Assembly: GCF_017591425.1 (NCBI RefSeq)
Contig: NW_024465777.1
Span: forward strand, 1,054,001 to 1,118,000
Source of the DNA: Ochotona curzoniae
Taxonomy: Eukaryota; Chordata; Mammalia; Lagomorpha; Ochotonidae
Length of the DNA stretch: 64,000 bases
Reading direction: 5' to 3'
A model generated the notes under the pieces. It was not told the origin of the DNA, made no database searches, and saw only the letters and a program-made list of their open reading frames with translations. Within the stretch, counting starts at the first letter, position 1; every line of letters starts with the position of its first letter. This document shows positions 1-11,640 of this stretch, piece after piece. A program made the position numbers and the translations under genes.

Positions 1-3000
1 AAGCCCCTCGCCTCCTCGGTCTGGCATGAAGGTCAGGTGCATCGTTCCGGCTCCCAAGCCCCTGGAGTGTCAGGGAGAAGCCTCTTGCTCTCTCCTCTGG
101 AAGCTCCACCCCTACATGGCAGGGGAGTCCTTGAGGCTGGTAGCCTCTGCCCGCACCCTCTCCCTCATTCCCCAGGCTCCAGGAGAGAAACCAGCTGGAC
201 CTCCACCCACTTCCCAGAGTCTCGGGCCTGGAACTGGGCTCAGACTACTCAGCTCCCCTGCCACCCCTCACTCCCAAACCCTCAGCGTTGGGCTCCTTTG
301 GCTTACAGGGACTGAGCCTATAGACATGTACCAGGTAGGGGCCAAGTCCACCCGGAGGCTTGCACAGAAAGCCCCATCTCATTCCAGGAGCCCAGGGTGG
401 GGACCAGTGTGGCATTCTGCTCTCACCCTCAGGCCGCCCTGAATCCAGGCACACAACCCTCTCAGTTCCCCACTGCCACTGGCATGGAACCTGCAGACTT
501 CCACCACGGGATCTGCAAGTCCTGCCTAGGCCAGAGCTTGCTGACCTGCAGGATGAACTCCTTAGGGTATGGGGGTCTTCTCTCTGTTCACGGCTGCCAT
601 CACAGCCACTGGGTGGTCTGAAGAATTCTCCTCCCCATTTTAGAGTCAGGAAAACCGTGGTCCTGAGAGCACAGGTGACTCTCCCAGGAGCATTAATCAG
701 ACATACAGTGAAGACCCTCTGATCACCCTTCAGCTCAGGGCTTGCTCTACCACCCCACACATTCTGCTGCTGCTAAGGGCCCGCCTCCAGTATACCCTAT
801 TGCTCCTGGTCCCCAGAGGGCTGTAGGGGTCCTCGGAGGTTGTGATTCAAGGATGGGCCGAGCGCTGATGTGTGAAGGTAGTGAGTACTTCCATATGGCC
901 AGGAGCCCCAGCAGGACAGCAAGGATATAACCTGATCTGTGGCTATTTCAAGGTGGCACCAGAGGCCAAGACCCCCTGGTGAAGGGAAGGATTGCCTCCT
1001 GCCCTGGCTGGCAGGCTTGGGACAAGGGCCCTTGCATCAGGGGCCATACAAGAGGTGGGAGCCTCTGTCAGGGTAACTTGCTCCTGGGACTCGGCAGCAT
1101 ATTAGGAAGGCAGTGCTGGGGTCCCGAGAAGACCTGTCCCCTGCTCCAGGAGCTGGGGGCTCCAAGGCTACAGGCATTAACAGAGAAGCCACACACCTGG
1201 ACAACTGGGCCAGTCCTGCCATTGTTTCACTGTGGGACCTTGAACAAATCACTAGCCCTCTCTGGGTCCCACCTTCTCCAGGTCTTATTCAGCCCTGGGA
1301 TGCAGTTCCGCCTGGCAACAGAAGGTAAAGTCTTGACACACTGGTTCAAACCTGCTGGACTGAAGATGAGAAGCTAAGTTCCGACTACCTTGGATTCTAA
1401 GAATAACTTTCATAGGTGAACAGAGTGGGCTTCTTACAGCTGCAAGGGTGGGCTAGCAGGCATGGGATTTGCCCACAGGTGTGGATGCCCTGGCATGGAG
1501 AGGAGGGGAGGGTCAGTCTGTCCTGAACAGAGGCCAGGGGACAGCTGACATTCTGTCCTAGGCTTTTTGCTGGGTGAGAGGGTGAGCATGTGCCTGGAGC
1601 CCCTGAGCATGGCTGGGTTCCTGCTTCTGGTACCAACTGGCCCTGACCCAGCTGGCATGGCCTGGGCCCTGGGGAAAGGCTTCCGTAGACACAAGTGGTT
1701 CAGAGCCAGGGTTTCCTGGAGGAGGCCAAGACTGGACCCAATTGGGATGATGTCTGGGGTGAGAACAGGTGGCAACTGCTCTGGGAGTTCACGCCTCCAG
1801 AGACAGGGGGTCAAACCTCAGCCCTTAGCCTCTGCTGCTGCATCTGTGAAATGGGACCAAGGATGCTCCTGGATGAGTGAGAGAAACAAGGGACAGCATT
1901 TTGCAAACTAAACTCCAAGGGCTGTGGGGAGCATGGAATGAGGTAGGGCAGCTGGAAGGGGAGGGACATGGGCCCTGCGGGAGGACGCAGGAGTGCTTCC
2001 TGGGGCAGAGCTTCTCCTGGGGAAGCCCCAGTTGCCCTTAGCTGCCTTGCCTTCTGCTCCAGAGTTTTCAAAAGTGAAAAAAAAAAATCCACTTAGCATC
2101 AATGGAGGCTGAGTTAGGAGAAGGCTGAGATGACGGTCTGGGTACAGAGGCTTGGAGAAGAGGCTGGCAGGGTAGAAGCTGTGCCTACGGAAGCTAAGCA
2201 GAGACTGGCAGGCAGGAGCTAATACAGGGGCCGGAGGGTCTGAGGCTGGCTGGGGGCCACACAGTTTCAGAGTGGTGCATGTGGGTGGGCACGTGCAAGT
2301 GTGGATACACACGGGAACCATCTTAACTGTCCTCTGCCTCACTTGTGTCCATCTGTCCTACAAGCCGCTTATCTAATCGATCTTACACCACACAGGGATT
2401 GGCACAGGCCTAAGACATATTTGTAATTTTCCAAAGAAAAACAGAAAAGTTAAACCCAAAGTTTCTGCAGCATGGAATTCCCCAATGTTAACGTAAACCT
2501 CTGTGGAGACAGCTGGGCTTGAACACCTGCACACGACCTCCCGGTGCCGTGGGGAAGGCAGGGGCTATGAGCAAGCCCTTCCGCCTCCCCAAGCCTCAGT
2601 CTGCATATCTGGAAGGTGGAGCCATGGCCCCTGCTGCATTGCTTGGCTGTGGGGATTAAAGGACGTCACGTCTGCTCCTTGTCACACAGGCAAGGTCCAT
2701 GCTAAAGGCAAGAGGCCTCGAAAATGCCTCCTGAAGTGGGGTACTTCACCAGGGGTAGAAGTGAATCATCCAGATGGGCTTCCAGGTGGCAACTGGTGGC
2801 TCCAGAAGGAAGCTGGGGGCTGTGTCTGGCAGGAAGTTCCAGGAGAAGCTAAAGTGGAGAGGAGATGATAGGGGAGGTTGGGCTTAGTTTGGGAGCTCTG
2901 TCCCTATACCGGGCAGTAGCAGCGGGAATGAAAGGGCATGAGACAGGCAATTGCAGGGAACCTCATTCTCTTAGATGCTCCTCAAGCCCTTTGTGTAAGC

Positions 3001-3036
3001 CACCTGGGCAATCCCAGTTTATAGATGGAAAAACTG
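1..3036. other. Single-copy GC-rich DNA, no gene recognised
   Basis: I see no exon, promoter or RNA gene here. Short reading frames occur on both strands and overlap each other, as expected by chance in GC-rich DNA. Weak MIR-like tracts appear near 1,215-1,330 and 1,825-1,880, where phrases such as 'atctgtgaaatggga' occur. There is a short A run near 2,076. Nothing else stands out. Confidence 0.55.
1215..1330 (+). repeat. MIR-like ancient SINE fragment
   Basis: The tract reads 'ctgtgggaccttgaacaaatcac' followed by 'ctctctggg'. This matches the MIR core theme of 'gtgaccttgggcaagtcac ... cctctctgagcc'. It is short and diverged, with no clear ends. MIRs are fossil tRNA-derived SINEs shared by all mammals. 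Confidence 0.5.
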
Positions 3037-3346
3037 AGGGGGCTGACCCAGTGGTTCAACTGGCTAGTCTTCCACCTGCAAGCTCCAGTAAGTGCGCAGG
3101 TTTGTGTCTTAGCTATTCCACTTCCCATGCAAGTCTCTGTTTATGGCTTAGGAGAGTAGTGGAGGATGGTCCAAGTGTGGCACCCAAGTGGGAGACCCAG
3201 AGGAAGCTCCAGGCTCCAGGCTTTGGATCAGCTCAGCTCCAGCCATTGTGGCCATTTTGGAAGTGACCCAGCAGAGATAAGATCTCTCTTTCCCTTCTTC
3301 TATCTGTAAACTTGTCTTTCAAATACAAATAAATATTTAAGAAAAG
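3037..3346 (+). mobile_element. Lagomorph C-type SINE, plus strand
   Basis: A diverged full-length copy. It opens with 'ggggctgacccagtgg' and carries the diagnostic middle 'tccacttcccatgcaag'. It continues through 'gtgggagacccagaggaagctcc' and 'tggatcagctcagctccagccattgtggcc', and ends in a tail near 'gtctttcaaatacaaataaat'. The head is tRNA-derived, with a decayed B box. The divergence suggests an older insertion than the copies at 49,822 and 55,190. Confidence 0.85.
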
Positions 3347-6300
3347 AGAAGAAAACTGGCACCCAGAGAGGACTGCTGGTCACTCCGATGGGTGCAGGGC
3401 AGGGGTGATGCTATGCCCTGTGCAAACTCCCTTTGAGCTGGTGATGTTAGGGATGGGCACAAATTATTTTTAAGAAACTTTGATGGGTACAGATTTTTAA
3501 ACAAGCAGTTGAAAAGAAGAACCCAGAGGTTGCAGATTTGGGATGTCCCAGCCAGGACAGGGTTGGGTGGAGCTGGGATCCCTAGGCTTGCCCACAGAGC
3601 CTGGCTACACCAGGCAAGGGCCCTGCTCAGGGCCACTTCCCGCCTAGCAGTCCGCTCCTCACACTTTATTGGGTCCTTAATGGGCTTGTGGAGACCTGGC
3701 ACCCACCTCCTTCTCTCTTCTAATAAAAGCCATGCCCTGCAGTGGGGAGGGGGGGATTAGTGTGGAGAGGGGGCTCCTCTGGCTCGAGGCCATGTTGGGT
3801 AACATTCCTGGGTCCTGACTCATAGGACATGGTCCTGGTGTCTCAGCACTTCTGGTCCCCGCAGGGCAGCTGTGGCTGCAGGCTTCTCTCCTCTCACCCT
3901 CCTAGCAGCTCAAGCAGCTGCTCAGAGCACAGGGCCATTCCACGCCAGGGAGACTGAGGCTGTGAGAGCTGGGTGCACAGGGAAGCCAGGGGTGAACCTG
4001 CTCCAAATGGGCATCCTGGAGGGGCATCCCTGGAGCATGCACAGTGATGTCTCAGGTGAGTTTGGCTCTCATGGGCTCCTGCCAGTCCATGGCTGATGAA
4101 AGAGCAGAGGCCTAGGAGGTCACTGAGTCCCAGGAGCTCTTGGTGGTCCCAGTGCTGAGAGGCAATGACCTGGGGGCCCAGACTCCAACTGGGATGGGGT
4201 CAAAAGACCTCAATTCTACACACTGTCTACACCATTGGCTGGAGCAGGCCTGGGGCCAGACCCTGGAGACCCCACGATGAGCCAGTTTCAAGTCCTGGTC
4301 CTGGGTGGGCGTTGGGCAAGGACCTGACTTGACCTGGGCCCAGTGGCAAGGACAATCCAGGTAGGAACTGTGGGAGGCAGCAAACCCTGTGTTTGGTAAA
4401 TGGGCATGGGAGGCCAAGACAGCACTAGACAATGAGTCTGCAACCCAGTTCTATCCAGCTGGGGAAACCTGTCCACCTCTGCCCAGTCTCTGGGCTGGGG
4501 TCAACACTGTGCTGAGGTCCTTCCCCAGGAGGGCTTAGGCAATCTCAGATTCGGTACTCTTTCCCTGTGAGGTGCTGGAGGGGCTGCAGACAGCCACACA
4601 AGATGGGGTAGGGCAGGCCACAGGGGCCGGACGTCATCCCCGCCGTCAAGCTCTGTTTTCCTATGAGGGCGTCTGGCACGCGCCCACGTGCCCTTGCTCA
4701 GCGTTGGCTGTGGGGCCAAACACCTGCAGCCAGACACTGTCTGGCCTTCAAATCCGAAAATAATTTCTAGCTGGTGGGCCCTTGCAGGGGAAGTGTGCCG
4801 ACCCCCATGATGCAGGGGCCAGCGAGGATGGGAGCAAGGGTGTTTATGGGGCCTGGCGTATTTTCAGGAAGTTCCTCCCAGTGTTTGGGTCAACATCTCA
4901 GGCACAGACGCCATCGTGTGCCTCAGTTTCCTTGTGTGTAAGAGGCACTCACTGCACCAGCCTGACAGTGGGAGAGGAGAGAGAGTCTTGTGCCCGGGGC
5001 CAGGCGCCTAAGCCCAGTTATTTATGGGTTTCTGCAGGGAGGGGGCTGCGGGCCTCAGGCCATGTCTGACCTGAATTCTTACACTTACAGGAAATGAGAG
5101 CCCAGGGAAGCAGGTGCGCCTGTGAGCCAGCACTCGGGTGGCCGAGAGGGTGATGGGCTGGGCAGTAGGCAAGGGGAGGCAGCCCCGATAGCGGCCCAGA
5201 GGACGGGCCCAGGTCGAGGGACTAGGACTGACACCCAGCTGCTGCAGATGTGGGGAAGCGAAGAGGCACCAACTGTTACCTATTACATATTACATATCTT
5301 GTCGATAGCGTGCCTGCCTGTGAAGAAGGGTTGTCACCTTTAGCTGAAATGTAGGGAACTGAGGCTCGAAAGGGTGACCCATCCGTCCACAAGCACAGAT
5401 GACACCTGGGAAGGGCTGTGTGATTCCAAGCTAGCCACCACTGGGCAATGATGAGGTCTCCAGGGTGGTTCTAGAATGTTCTGTGGGCTTAAGCCGTTCC
5501 CTGCTGAGATGGTGGGAGATATGTAGCAGTCCTGGGGTTCATGGTGAGATTCTCAAGGGATGTGGCTTCAAGGTCCAATGCAGGCTTGGGCACCAGTGGC
5601 AGCCCCTGGCCTGAGTGTGAGCAGGTGTGTGGGAGGCCAGATGTTTGGCATCAGGGGCAGGAGCCGGACCATGGAGGAATGGGGTCTGTCCTGAGCCCAG
5701 TGGGGATGGGGGCGGGGCGATGTCTTGGTTTCCCGTCTGTCTAACAGTGAGAATGAGAGATCAGGTGTGAAAAGGGTAGTGATAGTGATATTGTGATGGA
5801 TCAGAATGGGCAAGGATGTGCAAGAGCAGTGTGAGTGCGTGTGTGCAGGTGTGAGAGTGTGTGTACGTGTGTTGGGACGGGGGCAGGGTGCTCTGATGTG
5901 TACAGGGACAAGTCAGGCTTGGTGAGACCCAAGCTATGTCCCCGTGTGAGGAATCTCTTGCCAGCACTTAAGCGACCTTTAAACTAGACGGCAAAACAAA
6001 CGACACTATGTTTAAATGAAGGAAGACCACAGTCAGAACCGCATGTGCAAATGGCTCGAATTCTCGCACACCTCTGTATGACTGACCCCCCCCACACACA
6101 CATTTTATTTTTGGCTTTGATCATCATGAATCACGAGGGGCTCCGAACAGAACCCACAGCTCACGCCCTGGAGATGTGGAAATGTGTGTAGGTGGTAGAG
6201 ACACGGTATATATGCATGTGTATGTGTGTGCACGTGTGTGTCTAACGGCGATCAAGTGAATGGAGCTGTGCTGCTCCAAAAAGCGAGACGAGAGAAACAG

Positions 6301-6735
6301 AGTGGCTGCACGAATGTTGAACACACGGAAGCGTAAGGCAGGAATGTCGGTGTATGTTGGACACAGATGTGTTTCCGTAGGTGCACACCCACGAGTGTGC
6401 AGGCAGGTGTGTGAGGAAAGGGGGGTGTGAGCCCATGTAATTCTACAGGTGCCTTTTCTTGGCCTTTCTGGTTGGGGAACCCTCTTCCTGTGGGCACCTC
6501 TTCTCCCATCCTGAACTCACCCTGGAGAAAAATGGGCCCAGGTGTCCTGCAGGGACCGGCTCCAGGCATGGAATTCACAGCTTCTGCCCCTGGCCCGCCT
6601 CCTTCCTCCTGGCAATGAAATGTTGGTAACTCAACCCAGGGAGGAACTCAGCATCCTGGGCACAGGCTGGCACAAGCCACGGACACAAAGGAGGGTGGCA
6701 GAGACGATATCCTTAGCAAATGCAATGTGCTACTT
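3347..6735. other. Single-copy DNA with GT-rich tracts
   Basis: No gene is recognisable. Short low-complexity GT-rich stretches lie at about 5,820-5,880 and 6,180-6,245. A short C run and CA run lie near 6,088-6,102. MIR-like phrases are visible near 4,915-4,960 and 5,330-5,400. The remainder appears unique, with no consistent open frame. Confidence 0.5.
5818..6245. repeat. Imperfect (GT)n-rich tracts
   Basis: Two interrupted GT tracts, at about 5,820-5,880 and 6,183-6,245, are broken by A and C substitutions. They are simple-sequence DNA of the alternating purine-pyrimidine kind. The interruptions suggest they are old and probably not highly variable in length. Confidence 0.6.
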
Positions 6736-6737
6736 TT

Positions 6738-7072
6738 CAAAAAAAATATTAGTTATATATATATATTTATTTATTTGAAACTCAGAGTTACAGAGAGAGA
6801 GGGAGAGATGGGGACAGGGGGCGGGGAAAAAAGAGACATCTTCCACCTGCTGGTTCACTCCTTGAATGGCTGCAAAGGTCAGCATTGGGCCAGGCCAAAG
6901 TTAGGAGCCAGAAGCTCCATGCAAGTCTCCTGTGTGGACGTGGAGGCCCAAGTACACTGGCCATTCTCCGCTGCTTTCCCAGGCCATCAATCAGGAACTG
7001 AATAGGAAGTGGAGCAGCCAGGATCTAAACTTGCCCCCATGTGGGATGCCAGTGTGGGAGTCTCAGGGTCAG
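6738..7072 (-). mobile_element. Lagomorph C-type SINE, minus strand
   Basis: In plus coordinates the element starts with its A/T tail ('atatatatatttatttatttgaaa'). It then shows 'agagacatcttccacctgctggttcactcc', the reverse complement of the SINE 3' part. The reversed middle ('ggaagtggagcagccaggat') and head ('catgtgggatgccagtg') follow. It is full length or nearly so, and moderately diverged. Confidence 0.85.
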
Positions 7073-9189
7073 AGTGGGACCAATTTGGGGAGCAGAATTC
7101 AGATGACTCAGGGCAACAGTTCTCATTTAGCCAGCAGCTGGAGCCAAGTACTGGGTCAGGCCGGGCAGTGGGGGCCTGACACCAAGAGGCTTGTCGGACA
7201 GTAGAGAAGGACGTGAGGAGGTCCTGGGATGGAGAGTGGTGCAGAAGAGCTCTGTGGACAGAGGGGTGCTCAGCCAGCCTTGGCCCCACAGACCTTCCTT
7301 CCTGTGTGTGAGGAGGGGTGGGGCCAGAGGCAAGGCTCCGAGGAAGCCAGGAGCAAGGATGCTGCAGGATGTTCGGACAAACCTTGGGGCTGCAGAACTT
7401 CCATGCCTCACAGTCCTCATCAGTGGGAGTGACAGCGGGGACCACTGTGCGGCGCCAGTCCGGGCTCCGAGCCATTAGTGACATCCCAGCCTGCCCAGGA
7501 ATCACAGCCAGAGTGGAGCAGCTCTCACCCCCTACTCTCTTCCCGCAACCCAGGAAGGCTGCCTGGAGGGAGCAGAAACCAGCTGTAATGGCAGGAAGAC
7601 CGGCTGAACCCAGGGCAGGGTCCCAGTCTTGTCCCTTGCCCCGTGTGTCCTTTCAGAGTCTCAGCTTCTTCCCAGATCACAGCAATAGTGGCACCTGGGG
7701 TACCTTTGCTGTTTCAGGCACCGTGCCAGCGCTTAGGGCCTCGCTTACGGTGGGATGGTCTGAGGCTGGGGAGGATGGGTCCTTTGCCTGAACTCATAGC
7801 CTGGAAAGGGACAGTGGTGCTTAAACTTGGTTGTGGAAGGTACATAGGATCTTGACTTTGAACCTCCATTCCAGTAGGCTTTCTCCTTCCATTGGTAGTA
7901 AAGACGGGGTTGGGCTGGGCTGAGCAGGAGGAAGGGCCAGGCTTTAGGACCCTGGCAGCAGAGGCAGCCTGATCTGAGCAGGCAGCTGGGAAGGGGCCAT
8001 CTGGTCGAGATCGGGGCTTCTCCACACCTGCCAGGCCGGAGCCCAGGTCTGCTTTCCACCAGGCGAGAACATACCTTGCTGGTTAAAGGAAGGGAGGCCT
8101 ACCCCCAGACTTGCTCTGCTCCTCCCCAGCCCACCCTGGGCTCTGGGACCTGGCAGCTCCAGGTGGTGTCCCTGTGGCCCCAGCTGTCTGCTCACTGCAC
8201 AGCACAACCAATGGGAGGTTGGCAGCCCTGGGGCTGGCCATGACTCCTTTTGAGCTAAGTGGACCTCTCCTGCCCAAGAGCTCGCCCTGCAGCCTGGGGA
8301 CAGAGTTGGGGGGGACGGCTAGCAGCTGCCCACGGTGGCTTCCCTTGGCCCACCCACCCCCCTGAAAACTCTGCCTGTCTCTCTTCGAGTGAGACCCGGT
8401 TCTGGATTGTGTCCCCAGTTGCCCCGCCCTGCACCCTGTCTGCTGGCTGGCTCCCACCCCGGGTGCAGCAGCATCACTTTCAAGTTCACAGTGAGGCCTG
8501 GAACTTTGGGAGGCAAGTCCCAGAGTCATTTCGGCTCACACAGAGCCCAAAAAGCAGAGTGTTATGTAACTGCTGCTTGGCGAGTGGGCGGGTGGGTAGG
8601 GGGCCCTTTGCGGCTGCAGCTCCCTGGGGTCCCTCCTGGCAGCAGAGGTGTGGGTACCTGAAGGAGGCTGCCTTCCTGCTCTCAGGAAGTCCTTCCCACT
8701 TCCGACCACCTCCCTTCCGGGCTCTGCCCATTTCCTCAGGGCCCCTCCTAGCCGTACCCTCTGTCACTTCCAAGGTAGAGGGAGACTCCGTGAGAAGACG
8801 GGTGGGCAAGGTGGAGGGGGTTCCATCAAGATGCCCCCCAGACAGTCCCAGAGAGTGGCGTGGAGGCTCGGAGGGCAGGTGGAGGTGTGGCGGGGTCCAC
8901 TGATGCCCTTGGTCCAGCTCAAGCGCAGGAAGCACCACAGGAGTGCTTGGACGAAGTGAGGCCTTAAACCTAGTTTCTGATGTCTTACATTCTCACTGCT
9001 AGGTGGCCACTTCTGGCTGGGTGGCTGCCATGTGTCTGGGTAACAGTTCTTGCTTCTCCGTGCTGCCAGCTCCTTGGCACCCCGTCTGCCTTGCTGACAT
9101 CTGCCTGCCAACCCTCAGAGCTTTCCCAGTGCCCCATGTGGCCGGTCTTCCCTGACAGCCTCCCCTGCTCCCAGCACGTGCCACCTCAC

Positions 9190-9330
9190 TGAGTCTTTCA
9201 TTCACCCCGAGAAGTTGTGGGGGCTTAGGACCCCATTTCCAAGAAGGACACAGAGGCCCACGTGCGGGAGGGCCCAGTGCTGGGCGACTGCAGAGCTGGG
9301 ATTTGAACCCGGTTTGTCTGATTCTCAGCC
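9190..9330 (-). repeat. MIR/L2-like ancient repeat
   Basis: The tract includes 'gagctgggatttgaacccggtttgtctgattct'. This is the reverse-strand MIR theme 'gagccaggattcgaacccaggtctgtctgactcc'. Flanking text about 'ccatttccaagaaggacacagaggcc' also fits 'cattttacagatgaggaaactgaggc'. It is a clear but diverged fossil. Confidence 0.6.
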
Positions 9331-9414
9331 CGGCCCCTGCATAACCCCCCTCTCTCCTTGTCCTCTTCCCCCTCCCTCCTAGCAGGGCCCAGCCAGCCTG
9401 GGGTTCCAAAGAGC

Positions 9415-9960
9415 TTTCTCCGTCCAGATCCAGAGATAAATATTTGTTTCTCCCAGTGTAAATACCCTTCGGTGTTTAATGAGGCGGTCCCAGGGCCATT
9501 TCCTGGCACGGCTCAGTGCCTGGAAGCCTCGTTCCCTCCGGGAGGAACAAGGCCTGACAGGCGAGCTGTTGGCGAGAGACGCGGGTCCCCTCCGCAAGTC
9601 CTCCCTCTGACATCTCCGAGAGAACAGCTCACCCAGCCGGGGCCACACAGCCTGTGCTCACACCCACACCGTCCGCCTCTTGCTCTTACGCTCCGCCACC
9701 TTACATGGAAGTGTCTGGACTCTCCCTGACCCCTTTGACTGGGCTGGGCTGTGACAGCAGGCAGTAAGCACCGAAACACGGTCCCCTCCCCGCCCCCTCC
9801 CCTGGCACCTCTGGTCAATGTGGCACTGGTGGCCCTGGGCCCGGTGGACCCCCTCCTGCCATCCCCATTAAAGTGATACTTTAATAAATGATGCTTTTAT
9901 GTTATTACACGTGGAGCCATAAAAGCAGAGAGGGTGCAACAGAGCTGAGGTAAGGCCCCC
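9415..9960. promoter_or_regulatory. Candidate conserved noncoding islands
   Basis: Two AT-rich, low-repeat islands sit in GC-rich DNA. The first (about 9,425-9,490) contains 'gataaatatttgtttctcc'. The second (about 9,866-9,955) contains 'attaaagtgatactttaata', an imperfect inverted repeat, then 'atgcttttatgttattacacgtgg', which includes a CACGTG E-box. Their composition is what one often sees in vertebrate enhancers. Conservation itself cannot be judged from one genome. Confidence 0.3.
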
Positions 9961-11489
9961 GCGACTTTGCAATTTCCTGGTCTGGCCTGGCTCTGCCTCG
10001 CGTGGCGCATTTTTTCATTAACGTGCACAGGTGACAGCACGGGGGCAGCCACAGGCCAGGTAGGCTCCCAGAGACACCCCTGCTCCGGGCCTCGCTGGTT
10101 GGGCCTGGGGATGGTGCCGGGGGATCACACACATTGCTCCCTCTGGGCTCAAGGTCGAGTTCTGGATTCAAAAGGCAGAAGTGATGAGAGCAAGAGCATC
10201 TGCTGGTCAAGCACCCGTGACAAGACAGCCCATGGACGTGGGCCCACATGACCCCATGTCCACCCCAAAATGTTGTGAGCCCAGCCTTAGGAGCCCCATT
10301 CCGTGGAGGAGAGGCGAGCAGAGGCTAATCCACGGCTGGCGGCCAGTCTACTTCTAGAATGTGAGTCTGACACCGCTGTTCCTTTCCTCTTCCCCCCACA
10401 CCTAAAGCTCCTGTCCCAAAGTCAGTTACAGAGATGATGAGAGGGAGGGACACGGGAAAGAGCAACGCAAACCCCACACCAAAAGATCTTGCCCTCTGAG
10501 GGGCAGTAAGTCATCCGGGCTCTAGACCTTCTGGAAATGTCTAGAAGAATCAGTCTCCCCACCTGTGAGATGGGGTGGAACCACCCACATGTTTTGCTTC
10601 GGAGAAGGGCCTTGGAAGCAGCTGTTATCTCTGACCTCCTACCACAGCTCCCCGGGCAACCAGATTTGGTCCCCGCCCAGGCCTGGGCTCTCCAGGGGCC
10701 AGCCTGGCATTGGAGGAGCCCAGTCAAAGTGGGCCTACAGCAACCCACTGAGGCTCTGTGTGGTTCTTGGATGATTCTAGAAGGTTCCAGAAGAAGAGCA
10801 GTTGCAACAAGGCAGGGGTCCTGAGCCAGTGAGTGTGCAGCCTGTGGGTTGTGGTCTGTGGAGCAGGCACCGACACCTGCTCAGGGGCCCCTTGCAGAGA
10901 ACACTGACTCCATGTGCAGGTCCTGTGGAGGCCAGCGGGCCCCTCCCTGCTAAGCTCTTTTGGGAAATCATCCCAGGAGCTGAAGACAAAACTAAAGCTG
11001 AGATAAACACCCAGGGTCCAAACACCCCACAGTTCCCGGGACGCTTCTCGTGAGCTGGCTCGCTTCCACGCCAGGCCCCAGAGCAAACAAGGAGCAAAGG
11101 GGGAGACTGGGGCCTCTTGCTGGGAGCTGGGGCCCGGCAGATGGCCCCTCTCCGCCTCGGTGACTCACTTGCCTCCCTGGTGGAGCCAGGGATCCAGCAG
11201 GGCCGCTGGGGAGCTGGATGCAGGGCAGAGGTCAGGGTAAACACCCACGGCCAAGACGGGGATCAGGGCGAGGGTAGGGACCAGGAGGAGGCCGGAAGCA
11301 TGTGCTCAGCCTTGAAGGCCTGGGCAGCCCAGGGCTGGAGAAGCTGCTGAGAGAGGCCCTGGGGCCCAGACTCCTGCAGGTGGGGCAGCCCCCCAAGACT
11401 GGGGTTTCTCGGTGACACACTGCCCTGGAGGCAGGGAGCGCTTTTCTGGAATGGGCCTGGAGGGTAATGCTGCAGACTCCATGCAGCCC

Positions 11490-11640
11490 CTCTGCCTTGG
11501 CTCTGCTGTCAACAAGTAAACAGGGTCGCAGACAATGCACAAGTGCATTAGCTTGGCCGCATTCCAATAAAACTCTATTTACAAAACCTGGCAGTGGGTC
11601 AGATGCGACCCCTGAACCACAGTTTAACCGACCACGTGGC
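11490..11640 (-). mobile_element. hAT-like DNA transposon fossil
   Basis: The segment contains 'cattccaataaaactctatt', 'tacaaaacctggcagtgggtcagatgcgacc' and 'accacagtttaaccgacc'. On the minus strand this gives the familiar non-autonomous mammalian DNA-transposon text 'ggtcggcaaactacggcc ... ccgcctgtttttgtaaataaagttttattgg'. One terminal side is recognisable and the other has decayed. The exact family is not assigned. Confidence 0.55.

Larger units (their letters stand above)
7073..11460. other. Single-copy GC-rich DNA with possible conserved islands
   Basis: No gene could be supported. Several frames exceed 100 codons, but they overlap on opposite strands and lack recognisable domains. Two AT-rich islands, near 9,415-9,490 and 9,865-9,960, contrast with the GC-rich surroundings and are listed separately. 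A MIR-like tract lies at about 9,190-9,330. Confidence 0.5.

Noticed and set aside
8259..8903. 214-codon plus-strand open frame
   Set aside because: Opposite-strand and other-frame open regions of similar size cover the same DNA. The composition is proline- and serine-rich and typical of noncoding GC-rich frames.
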